Below, one piece after another: positions 1 to 5,250 of a stretch of DNA of 5,250 nucleotides (position 1 is its first letter; every line of letters starts with the position of its first letter). The stretch is from contig DATKCN010000005.1 in the NCBI GenBank assembly GCA_035513175.1, positions 1-5,250 of the forward strand, given 5' to 3'. Source of the stretch: DATKCN01 sp035513175 (lineage in GTDB: Bacteria; Chloroflexota; Chloroflexia; Thermomicrobiales; CFX8). The translations under genes and the position numbers were made by a program. The notes under the pieces were generated by a model, which was not told the origin of the DNA, did not search any database, and saw nothing but the letters and a program-made list of their open reading frames with translations.

Positions 1-375
1 CCTGGCGACGTCTTCGTTCAAAAATCATCTGCCGCCACCATTATGGTGTTGGCCGAAGCAGTGAAGAGAGTGTTCAAGGTCGACAACCCGATCCGAGTCA
101 TTGGGACCCGACACGGTGAGAAGCTTTACGAGACGCTGGTAACCCGGGAGGAAATGGCCGTCGCCGAAGACATGGGGGAGTACTATCGCGTGCCGGCGGA
201 CAACCGTGACCTCAACTACGGCTTGTTCTTCGACAGGGGCCGGAGCGACGTCTCTGCGAAGACGGATTACACCAGCCACAACACCAATCTGCTCTCAGTG
301 AGCGAGACGAGCGAGATGCTGCGCTCCCTTGACATCGTGAAGCGCGCGCTTGCCGGCGAACGGATCGATCAATGA
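1..375 (+). CDS. fnlA: UDP-GlcNAc 4,6-dehydratase (5-inverting), CapE/FnlA/WbjB type, C-terminal part
   Basis: This is the 3' end of a gene entering from the left edge: frame 1 is open from base 1 to the TGA at 373-375, giving 124 residues. Full-length members have roughly 340 residues, so the Rossmann NAD(P)-binding domain and the catalytic residues lie outside the window. The retained part is diagnostic: it opens with PGDVFVQKSSAATI, then GTRHGEKLYETLVTREEM (about residues 39-56), YYRVPADNRDLNY, and the C-terminal YTSHNTNLLSV signature of the CapE/FnlA/WbjB family. The family is known to convert UDP-GlcNAc to a 4-keto-6-deoxy-L-hexosamine nucleotide by 4,6-dehydration with C5 inversion, followed by C3 epimerisation; it is cytoplasmic. 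The next two genes are the partners expected for UDP-L-FucNAc synthesis, which supports the call. An internal ATG at 43 is not the start, because conserved family sequence continues upstream of it. The name capE would be equally apt. Confidence 0.93.
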   Translation, partial: PGDVFVQKSSAATIMVLAEAVKRVFKVDNPIRVIGTRHGEKLYETLVTREEMAVAEDMGEYYRVPADNRDLNYGLFFDRGRSDVSAKTDYTSHNTNLLSVSETSEMLRSLDIVKRALAGERIDQ

Positions 376-383
376 GTCCGTCG

Positions 384-397
384 CGGCGCTCGCGCCG
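384..397 (+). other. small GC hairpin between dehydratase and reductase genes
   Basis: In the 43-nt gap between the dehydratase stop and the reductase start, CGGCG at 384-388 pairs with CGCCG at 393-397 around a CTCG loop. The inverted repeat is perfect but short, and no T-run follows, so it is not an intrinsic terminator. It might affect the 5' boundary of the reductase message, but short stems like this arise often by chance in GC-rich DNA. Confidence 0.25.
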
Positions 398-418
398 GGG
401 CAATAGGTCGCGGGGACA

Positions 419-1543
419 ATGGACGCCGCGCTAACGGCCCTGGTGACCGGAGCCAAGGGCTTCATCGGCAGGAATCTCGTCGTCGCCTTGCGCCGTCGCG
501 GGGTGACCGTTGCCGAAATCGACGTCGACTCGACGCCGGCCGACCTAGACGCGGCAATGGCAGCCTCCCGCGTCGTGTTTCACCTGGCCGGAGTCAATCG
601 GCCGGATGACGACACGGAGTTCGTGAGCGGCAATGTCGGATCGATCGAGGCAGTAGTTGAGGCGACCGAGCGACTGCGTGTCCGTCCTGCGGTGGTGCTC
701 TCCTCATCCACGCAAGCCGCGGTCGACAATGCGTACGGGCGCTCCAAGCTCACCGCCGAACAGGTGCTGGAGGCCCATGCCAAGCGAAATGGGGCGTCCG
801 TGACGATCTACCGGCTCCCCGGAGTGTTCGGAAAGTGGTGCCGGCCAAACTACAACTCTGTGGTCGCGACGTTCTGCTACAACATCGCGCGCGCCCTGCC
901 CATCAAGATCACCGACCCGGCGAACGCACTCGAACTCGTGTACGTGGATGACGTCGTCGCCCAGTTCATGACTCATCTCGGTGAGGAGCCCGCGGGATTG
1001 CGGCGGGCCGAGGTGAGTCCGGTGTTCCGTACCAGCCTTGGCGAACTCGCCAAACTGATCCAGGGTTTTCGCGCGATGCGCACCACGCTCGAGTTTCCCG
1101 ATGTCGGCGATCCGTTTACTCGGCGACTGATCGCCACATACAATTCGTACATCGAGCCGGCGAACTTGGCGTATGCGCTTGAACAACGCAGCGATGCCCG
1201 CGGCACGTTTGCGGAATTGGCCAAGTCGCCGACGTTCGGGCAGATCTTCGTCTCCCGAACGCGCCCCGGCGTGACGCGGGGCGACCACTTTCACGACAGC
1301 AAGATCGAGAAGTTCTGCGTGTTGGAGGGCGACGCGATCATTCGCTTCCGGTCAATCCTCGGAACCGAAGTCACGGAGCATCGCGTGTCCGGGAGCGAGT
1401 TCAAAGTTGTCGATATTCCACCCGGCATGACGCATAGCATCCAGAACGTTGGCGCGACGGAGATGATCGTCCTGTTTTGGGCGTCGGAAGTTTTCGACAA
1501 GAGTCGGCCGGACACATACTTCGAAGAGGTGCTTCGTGTATAG
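419..1543 (+). CDS. fnlB: UDP-2-acetamido-2,6-dideoxy-hexos-4-ulose reductase, CapF/FnlB/WbjC type (SDR + cupin)
   Basis: This 374-residue protein matches the roughly 370-residue length of the family. The N-terminal part is an extended SDR domain: the nucleotide-binding glycine motif GAKGFIG is at residues 11-17, a serine-rich strand end at 95-97, and the YxxxK catalytic pair at Y106/K110. From about residue 270 the chain is a cupin domain with likely metal ligands in GDHFHDSKIEKF (H290, H292, E297) and in PPGMTHSI (H339), ending in the family signature RPDTYFEEV. The family reduces the 4-keto product of the dehydratase to UDP-2-acetamido-2,6-dideoxy-L-talose using NAD(P)H. In the S. aureus homologue CapF the cupin domain also acts on the intermediate. 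The start is the first ATG after an in-frame TAG at 404-406. The ribosome-binding site is weak (GGGG at 412-415, close to the ATG). The stop overlaps the next gene by 8 nt. Both domains look complete. The name capF would be equally apt. Confidence 0.94.
   Translation: MDAALTALVTGAKGFIGRNLVVALRRRGVTVAEIDVDSTPADLDAAMAASRVVFHLAGVNRPDDDTEFVSGNVGSIEAVVEATERLRVRPAVVLSSSTQAAVDNAYGRSKLTAEQVLEAHAKRNGASVTIYRLPGVFGKWCRPNYNSVVATFCYNIARALPIKITDPANALELVYVDDVVAQFMTHLGEEPAGLRRAEVSPVFRTSLGELAKLIQGFRAMRTTLEFPDVGDPFTRRLIATYNSYIEPANLAYALEQRSDARGTFAELAKSPTFGQIFVSRTRPGVTRGDHFHDSKIEKFCVLEGDAIIRFRSILGTEVTEHRVSGSEFKVVDIPPGMTHSIQNVGATEMIVLFWASEVFDKSRPDTYFEEVLRV
1523..1529 (+). promoter_or_regulatory. Shine-Dalgarno site for the 2-epimerase gene
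   Basis: GAAGAGG lies inside the end of the reductase gene, 6 nt before the GTG at 1536. It supports GTG as the start over the internal ATG at 1554, which has no comparable purine run at proper spacing. Placing the site inside the upstream gene fits translational coupling. Confidence 0.6.
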
Positions 1544-2666
1544 GCTCAAGGTGATGACCATCGTGGGGACACGGCCGGAGATCATTCGGCTCTCACGGGT
1601 CATCGCATTGCTTGATCGCAGCACCGATCATGTTCTCGTTCACACGGGACAGAACTACGACGTCGAACTTTCCCAGGTCTTCTTCGACGACCTCGAGCTG
1701 CGAGCCCCCGATCACAACCTCGGCGCAGCGGGGCAGACCGCCGCAGAGACCATCGGGCTCACGATCATCGCGGTTGACAAGTTGCTGGGCGAGGTGCGGC
1801 CGGACGCGGTTCTGATCCTTGGCGACACCAATTCCTGCCTGTCGGCGATACCGGCGAAGCGACGTCGTATTCCGGTGTTCCACATGGAAGCGGGCAACCG
1901 GTGCTTCGACATGCGGGTACCCGAGGAGATCAATCGGCGAATCGTGGATCATGTCGCCGACGTCAATCTCCCGTACAGCGCCATCTCCCGTGACTACCTG
2001 CTGCGTGAGGGACTCCCGCCGGATCGCGTCATCACGACCGGCAGTCCGATGTTTGAGGTGCTGCACCACATGATGCCGAAGATCGAGCGATCGACGGTGC
2101 TCAAGCGCCTGTGCCTGGAGCGAGACTCGTATTTCCTCGTGAGCTGCCATCGTGAGGAAAACGTTGATTCGGAGCGGAACTTCGCCGGGTTCGTGGAGAT
2201 TTTGACGAACCTGGCGAAGACGACGGGCAAGCGGATCATCGTCACCACGCATCCTCGCACTAGAAAGCGTATCGAGGCCGAAGGAACCGTCCTCGACAAG
2301 CTCGTCGAGCTACACAAGCCGTTTGGCCTGAGCGACTACGTCGCTCTCGAAATGCACGCGGCAGCAACGTTGTCTGACAGTGGCACAATCACGGAAGAAG
2401 CCTCGATCCTTAACATCCGCGCACTCAATATCCGTGAGGCGCATGAGCGCCCGGAGGGAATGGAAGAGGCGGCGGTGATCATGACCGGCCTGAGCTGGGC
2501 GCGCGTCCAGCAAGGTCTCGCGGTGCTCTCAAGCCAATCTCGCGGAGCCGAGCGCACGCTCAGAATGGTCCGCGACTACGACGTCCCCAACGTGTCGGAG
2601 AAGATCGTCCGGATCATCCTCAGCTACACCGATTACGTCCGCGGGGTCGTCTGGCGCGAGCAATAG
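1536..2666 (+). CDS. fnlC: UDP-N-acetyl-L-fucosamine synthase (UDP-sugar 2-epimerase), CapG/FnlC/WbjD type
   Basis: This 376-residue protein belongs to the non-hydrolysing UDP-GlcNAc 2-epimerase (WecB-like, GT-B fold) superfamily. Visible motifs in order are GTRPEIIRLS (11-20), HTGQNYD (36-42), GDTNS (96-100), HMEAGNRCFDMRVPEE (116-131), CHREEN (204-209), TTHPRTRKRI (237-246), SDSGTITEEAS (280-290) and HERPEGMEE (303-311). Counterparts of the WecB catalytic acids and histidine are present at D97, E118, E131 and H205. The NRCFDMRVPEE and NIREAHERPEG stretches favour the FnlC/CapG branch over general WecB. That branch converts UDP-2-acetamido-2,6-dideoxy-L-talose to UDP-L-FucNAc in the cytoplasm, the last step begun by the two genes upstream. 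Translation starts at GTG 1536, giving the family-like N-terminus MYRLKVMTIVGTRPE; the first 8 nt overlap the reductase gene. The gene appears complete, with no missing key residue. WecB is the main alternative, less likely in this context. The name capG would be equally apt. Confidence 0.93.
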   Translation: MYRLKVMTIVGTRPEIIRLSRVIALLDRSTDHVLVHTGQNYDVELSQVFFDDLELRAPDHNLGAAGQTAAETIGLTIIAVDKLLGEVRPDAVLILGDTNSCLSAIPAKRRRIPVFHMEAGNRCFDMRVPEEINRRIVDHVADVNLPYSAISRDYLLREGLPPDRVITTGSPMFEVLHHMMPKIERSTVLKRLCLERDSYFLVSCHREENVDSERNFAGFVEILTNLAKTTGKRIIVTTHPRTRKRIEAEGTVLDKLVELHKPFGLSDYVALEMHAAATLSDSGTITEEASILNIRALNIREAHERPEGMEEAAVIMTGLSWARVQQGLAVLSSQSRGAERTLRMVRDYDVPNVSEKIVRIILSYTDYVRGVVWREQ

Positions 2667-2671
2667 GGCGG
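2665..2671 (+). promoter_or_regulatory. Shine-Dalgarno site for the GT4 gene, start-deciding
   Basis: The purine-rich AGGGCGG starts within the TAG stop of the epimerase gene. It abuts GTG 2672 and lies about 6 nt from TTG 2678. Normal spacing therefore favours TTG 2678 as the true start, giving a protein beginning MNKRILIL and two residues shorter than the GTG form. Confidence 0.45.
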
Positions 2672-3904
2672 GTGCATTTGAACAAGCGCATTCTCATCCT
2701 GACGCAGTGGTTCGAGCCGGAACCCGTGCTCAAGGGCATGGTGTTCGCCCGAGCACTCGTCGAGCGCGGATATGAGGTTGAGGTGGTTACCGGGTTTCCG
2801 AATTACCCGGTTGGGCGGTTGTACCCAGGCTACACCATGTCGTTGATCAAGCGGGAGCGAATCGACGGCGTTGAAGTGACCAGGCTACCTCTGTACCCCA
2901 GTCATGACCGGTCACCGATTCGGCGCGCGCTGACGTACCTCACGTTCGCGGCGTCCGGCGGCGTCTACTGTCTGTTCTTCGCGAAGACGCCGGATGTCGT
3001 CTATGTGTACTCTCTTCCGACGATGGGCGTGGTTGCATCCGTGTTGAAGCGCCTGCGCGGAGCGCCGTTCATCTACGACATTCAGGATGTCTGGCCCGAC
3101 AGCCTGCAGGCGACGGGAATGATGCGCAGCAAGCCGATGGTCAACGCCATTGCTGCCGTTCTGCGGTGGGTCTATCGGCAGGCGGGCGCCATCGTCGTGC
3201 AATCCGGCGGATTCCGGCGCACCCTCGTCGAGCGCGGCGTGCCCGAGTCGAAGGTAGAGGTGATCCACAACTGGTGCGATGAGGTGACACTCAACCGGCC
3301 GTCGCCCGCCAACTCTGTTCAATTCCCTGTGCGCGATGGGTTCCGAATTCTCTTTGCCGGCAACATGGGGAAGGCCCAGGGCCTGGATGCGGTGATAGAC
3401 GCGGCTGGTCTCGCCCAGATCCGGGCCTCGCACATCCAGTTCGTGTTTGTGGGCGCTGGACTCGATGTAGATCGCCTCAAGGCGCTGGCGCGGGACCGGT
3501 CGCTTCGCAACGTCGTCTTTCTGCCACGCGTCGAGATGGATCAAGTGGGCGCATTGCTTGCGGATGCCGACGCCTTGCTCGTTCATCTTCGGCCGGACCC
3601 GCTCTTCACGATCACGATTCCGAGCAAGATCCAGGCGTATCTCGCCATGGGAAAACCGATTCTCATCGCCGTGCCCGGAGACGCCACGAGCCTGGTCCGC
3701 GAGGCGGGTTGCGGGATCGAAGCGGCATCGGGCGATCCGGAGTCGATTGCGAGCGCGGCAATTCAGCTCGCATCACTTCGCCCGGCCGAGCTCGCCGACA
3801 TGGGCCGACGCGCGAGAGATTACTATCGCACGCAGCTCGCGATTGACGTCGGCGTGACGAAATTTGTTGCGGCATTCGAACGTGTGGCGGCCGCGCATGC
3901 CTGA
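2672..3904 (+). CDS. GT4 family glycosyltransferase (WbuB/CapL-like), probable L-FucNAc transferase
   Basis: This 410-residue protein has the two Rossmann-like halves of a GT-B enzyme. The N-terminal acceptor half begins KRILILTQWFEPEP and contains TGFPNYPVGRLYPGY (about 40-54), a hydrophobic stretch at about 88-104 that may touch the membrane, and YDIQDVWPDS (135-144), the DxWP motif typical of the WbuB-like GT4 subgroup. The donor half begins near RILFAGNMGKAQGL (225-238), then FVFVGAG (257-263) and IPSKIQAYLAMGKPI (316-330). The acidic Ex7E pair of classical GT4 enzymes is absent: the second position is A322. My recollection is that this subgroup often varies there. The enzyme should work at the inner membrane face on a lipid-linked acceptor. 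Its place directly after the UDP-L-FucNAc genes makes that nucleotide the likely donor, as for WbuB and CapL; this is inference, since donor specificity cannot be read from the sequence. The start is GTG 2672 or TTG 2678. The 3' end overlaps the next gene by 8 nt. Confidence 0.88.
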   Translation: MHLNKRILILTQWFEPEPVLKGMVFARALVERGYEVEVVTGFPNYPVGRLYPGYTMSLIKRERIDGVEVTRLPLYPSHDRSPIRRALTYLTFAASGGVYCLFFAKTPDVVYVYSLPTMGVVASVLKRLRGAPFIYDIQDVWPDSLQATGMMRSKPMVNAIAAVLRWVYRQAGAIVVQSGGFRRTLVERGVPESKVEVIHNWCDEVTLNRPSPANSVQFPVRDGFRILFAGNMGKAQGLDAVIDAAGLAQIRASHIQFVFVGAGLDVDRLKALARDRSLRNVVFLPRVEMDQVGALLADADALLVHLRPDPLFTITIPSKIQAYLAMGKPILIAVPGDATSLVREAGCGIEAASGDPESIASAAIQLASLRPAELADMGRRARDYYRTQLAIDVGVTKFVAAFERVAAAHA

Positions 3905-4535
3905 TCACAACTCGCGGAGCCGCGGCCAGCTGGTGGCGAAGAGAGTACTCGACGTTGCGGCAGCGACGGTGGCATTGTTCCTCACCCTTCCGATTCTCGT
4001 CGTGACGACGATTGCGATCTGGATTTCCATGGGTCCGCCGCCGCTGTTTCGCCAACAGCGGGCCGGTTACCACGGCCGGACATTCACGCTGTTCAAGTTC
4101 AGGACGATGCAAGGGCCCAGCATCGCCGGGCGAGAATCGCTCGATGACGCCGTCCGGCTGACGCCAATGGGGCGGTTCCTCCGGCGTACCAGCGTCGATG
4201 AGCTCCCTCAGCTCCTCAATGTGCTTCGTGGCGAAATGAGTCTCGTTGGTCCTCGTCCGCTACTGGTGGACTATCTGCCTCACTATTCACCCACCCAGGC
4301 GCGCCGGCACGAGGTGAAGCCGGGAATCACTGGATGGACCCAGGTGTGCGGGCGGAATTCACTCAACTGGAACGACAAGTTCGAACTCGATGTCTGGTAC
4401 GTTGACCATTGGTCCATCGGACTCGATATACGAATTCTTCTGCTCACGGTTCAGCAAGTGCTGCTTGGCCGGGGCGTCAGCTCAACAGGTCACGTGACGA
4501 TGGCGAGATTCGATGGCAATGAACGGCACGAGTGA
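3897..4535 (+). CDS. initiating sugar-phosphate transferase, PglC/CapM type (monotopic phosphoglycosyl transferase)
   Basis: This 212-residue protein of the bacterial sugar transferase family moves a sugar-1-phosphate from a UDP-sugar to undecaprenyl phosphate, the first membrane step of glycan assembly. A basic N-terminus (K15, R16) leads into a hydrophobic segment at about 18-44 with a central proline (P32), as in the re-entrant helix of PglC. Next come FRQQRAGYHGRTFTLFKFRTM (51-71), the catalytic Asp-Glu pair D101/E102 in SVDELPQLLNVLRGEMSLVGPRP (99-121), and KPGITGWTQVCGRN (141-154). The length is that of the short PglC/CapM class; the extra membrane helices of WbaP/WcaJ proteins are absent. 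The sugar it transfers cannot be told from sequence. The start is ATG 3897, overlapping the GT4 gene by 8 nt, with a weak GTGGCGG site 6 nt upstream. A TTG at 3864 would add 11 residues unlike the family and overlap more, so it is less likely. Confidence 0.93.
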   Translation: MPDHNSRSRGQLVAKRVLDVAAATVALFLTLPILVVTTIAIWISMGPPPLFRQQRAGYHGRTFTLFKFRTMQGPSIAGRESLDDAVRLTPMGRFLRRTSVDELPQLLNVLRGEMSLVGPRPLLVDYLPHYSPTQARRHEVKPGITGWTQVCGRNSLNWNDKFELDVWYVDHWSIGLDIRILLLTVQQVLLGRGVSSTGHVTMARFDGNERHE

Positions 4536-4552
4536 CGCGCAGATGCCGGATC

Positions 4553-4556
4553 GGAG
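4553..4556 (+). promoter_or_regulatory. Shine-Dalgarno site for the PHP gene
   Basis: GGAG sits 9 nt before GTG 4566 and is the best purine core in the 30-nt gap after the sugar transferase stop. It favours GTG 4566 over the in-frame ATG 4614, which has only the weak AGAG at 4601-4604. Confidence 0.45.
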
Positions 4557-4565
4557 CATCCGCCC

Positions 4566-5250
4566 GTGAGGCGGTTGCGTCGGAAGTTTCCGCGTTTTTC
4601 AGAGTTGGATGCCATGGCATGCAATGTCGAGCACCACGTCCACACCAAGTGGACTGACGGAAAACCGACCGTCGCAGAAGCGCTCGCCGTGGCGCGCGAT
4701 CGCGGGCTCCGATCAATCGCCATTACCGAGCACGTCCGGCACGAGGGCAGCGACTGGTTTCACGCCTTCGCCGTCGAGGTTCGCGCAGTTGGGCGCAGCG
4801 TTGACCCCATGCAAGTCCTCGTTGGCTGTGAGGCTAAAGCGCTGGACACGGCGGGGGGTCTCGACGTGTCGGAAGCGATCCTCGACCAGTGCGATATTGT
4901 GCTGGGCAGCGTTCACCGATGGCCGGCATCGGGAGGCGGGCTCGTGAACTTTGCCGAATTGCCCCAGGAGGATTTTGCGGAACTGGAGACCAGCTATGCG
5001 CTCGGCCTTCTCAAGAATCCGGATATCGACGTCCTAGCGCATCCCGGCGGCATGTACCAGCGCCGGTTCGGAAAGCTTCCGGACCCGTTGATGCGCCGCT
5101 TGGTCGAAGCGGCGCACGCAAGCGGAATCGCCATCGAGATCAGCACCTCGTACCTCCAGGACGTTCCGGCGTTCATTGACCTGGTTCGCGAAATCGACCC
5201 TTACGTGTCGATCGGGTCTGACGCACACAACGTTGATGCGATCGGCACGT
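4566..5250 (+). CDS. PHP-domain metallohydrolase, 3' end cut by window
   Basis: This frame opens after the sugar transferase stop (4533-4535, same frame) and runs without a stop to the right edge: 228 codons, then one base. It encodes a PHP (polymerase and histidinol phosphatase) domain with all nine canonical metal-ligand positions, numbered from GTG 4566: H24 and H26 in EHHVHTKWTDG with D31, H56 in ITEHV, E89 in GCEAK, H117 in GSVH, H159 in AHPGG, and D219/H221 in GSDAH. The family binds two or three metal ions and usually hydrolyses phosphoesters. The motif pattern resembles the HisK, YcdX and DNA polymerase X PHP group more than the CpsB/Wzb-type tyrosine phosphatases of Gram-positive capsule loci, which begin with a different HCH motif. 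Substrate and role are unknown. Its place 30 nt after glycan genes suggests a nucleotide-sugar, sugar phosphate or regulatory phosphate substrate, but it could be unrelated. Starts at GTG 4566 (preferred) or ATG 4614 are possible; the PHP domain is intact with either. Confidence 0.85.
   Translation, partial: MRRLRRKFPRFSELDAMACNVEHHVHTKWTDGKPTVAEALAVARDRGLRSIAITEHVRHEGSDWFHAFAVEVRAVGRSVDPMQVLVGCEAKALDTAGGLDVSEAILDQCDIVLGSVHRWPASGGGLVNFAELPQEDFAELETSYALGLLKNPDIDVLAHPGGMYQRRFGKLPDPLMRRLVEAAHASGIAIEISTSYLQDVPAFIDLVREIDPYVSIGSDAHNVDAIGT

Noticed and set aside
43..45. ATG 43 as the start of a short separate gene
   Set aside because: The 14 codons upstream in the same frame are open and match the conserved GDVFVQK region of the CapE/FnlA family, so the gene continues off the left edge.
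384..397. Possible terminator between dehydratase and reductase
   Set aside because: The stem is only 5 bp and no T-run follows; the next gene belongs to the same pathway, so termination here is unlikely.
704..3586. Long minus-strand open frames (704-1294, 1593-2252, 2912-3586)
   Set aside because: They lie wholly opposite well-identified plus-strand genes, are arginine- and histidine-rich with no recognisable domain, and are the usual antisense artefact of GC-rich coding DNA.
3864..3896. Extended TTG start for the sugar transferase
   Set aside because: The extra 11 residues do not resemble the family N-terminus and the overlap with the GT4 gene would grow to 41 nt; ATG 3897 gives a normal short PglC-type protein.
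4609..5179. Plus-strand open frames at 4609-4947 and 4889-5179
   Set aside because: They are out of frame with the PHP-domain gene that covers the whole stretch with all its metal-binding motifs; their products look like frame shadows.
1..5250. tRNA, rRNA, CRISPR, insertion sequence or attachment site
   Set aside because: Nearly the whole window is accounted for by coding sequence, and I saw no regularly spaced repeats, transposase-like product or tRNA-like fold in the short gaps.

Overview
The window is a compact run of six co-directional (+ strand) genes from a surface-polysaccharide (capsule, O-antigen or exopolysaccharide) locus of a GC-rich bacterium. Gene content and architecture are bacterial. 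GTG appears to be used as a start at least twice, intergenic gaps are very short, and third codon positions are GC-rich. The sequence does not fix the phylum: a GC-rich Gram-negative or environmental lineage is plausible, but there is no diagnostic marker gene. No RNA gene, mobile element, CRISPR array, recognisable promoter or intrinsic terminator is visible.

Layout. Positions 1-375 hold the C-terminal third of a CapE/FnlA/WbjB-type UDP-GlcNAc 4,6-dehydratase cut by the left edge. Positions 419-1543 encode a CapF/FnlB/WbjC-type bifunctional reductase (SDR domain plus cupin). Positions 1536-2666 encode a CapG/FnlC/WbjD-type UDP-sugar 2-epimerase. Positions 2672-3904 (or starting at 2678) encode a GT4 glycosyltransferase of the WbuB/CapL kind. 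Positions 3897-4535 encode a short membrane-anchored initiating sugar-phosphate transferase (PglC/CapM type). Positions 4566-5250 hold the start of a PHP-domain metallohydrolase cut by the right edge.

How they fit. The first three enzymes are the established route from UDP-GlcNAc to UDP-N-acetyl-L-fucosamine (UDP-L-FucNAc). The GT4 enzyme immediately downstream is the natural candidate to transfer that sugar. The next gene is a phosphoglycosyl transferase that would load the first sugar-phosphate onto undecaprenyl phosphate. The order dehydratase, reductase, epimerase, GT4, initiating transferase resembles capE-F-G and capL-M of the Staphylococcus aureus type 5/8 capsule locus with the middle genes absent (inference from recalled family knowledge). 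The PHP gene is the least expected member. It carries all nine canonical PHP metal-ligand positions, but its substrate cannot be read from the sequence.

Expression. Two junctions overlap by exactly 8 nt, one is separated by about 5 nt, and the others by 43 and 30 nt, which suggests one transcript with translational coupling. The promoter must lie left of the window and the end of the operon right of it. I found no evidence for a wholly new system; the PHP gene is the part most worth following.
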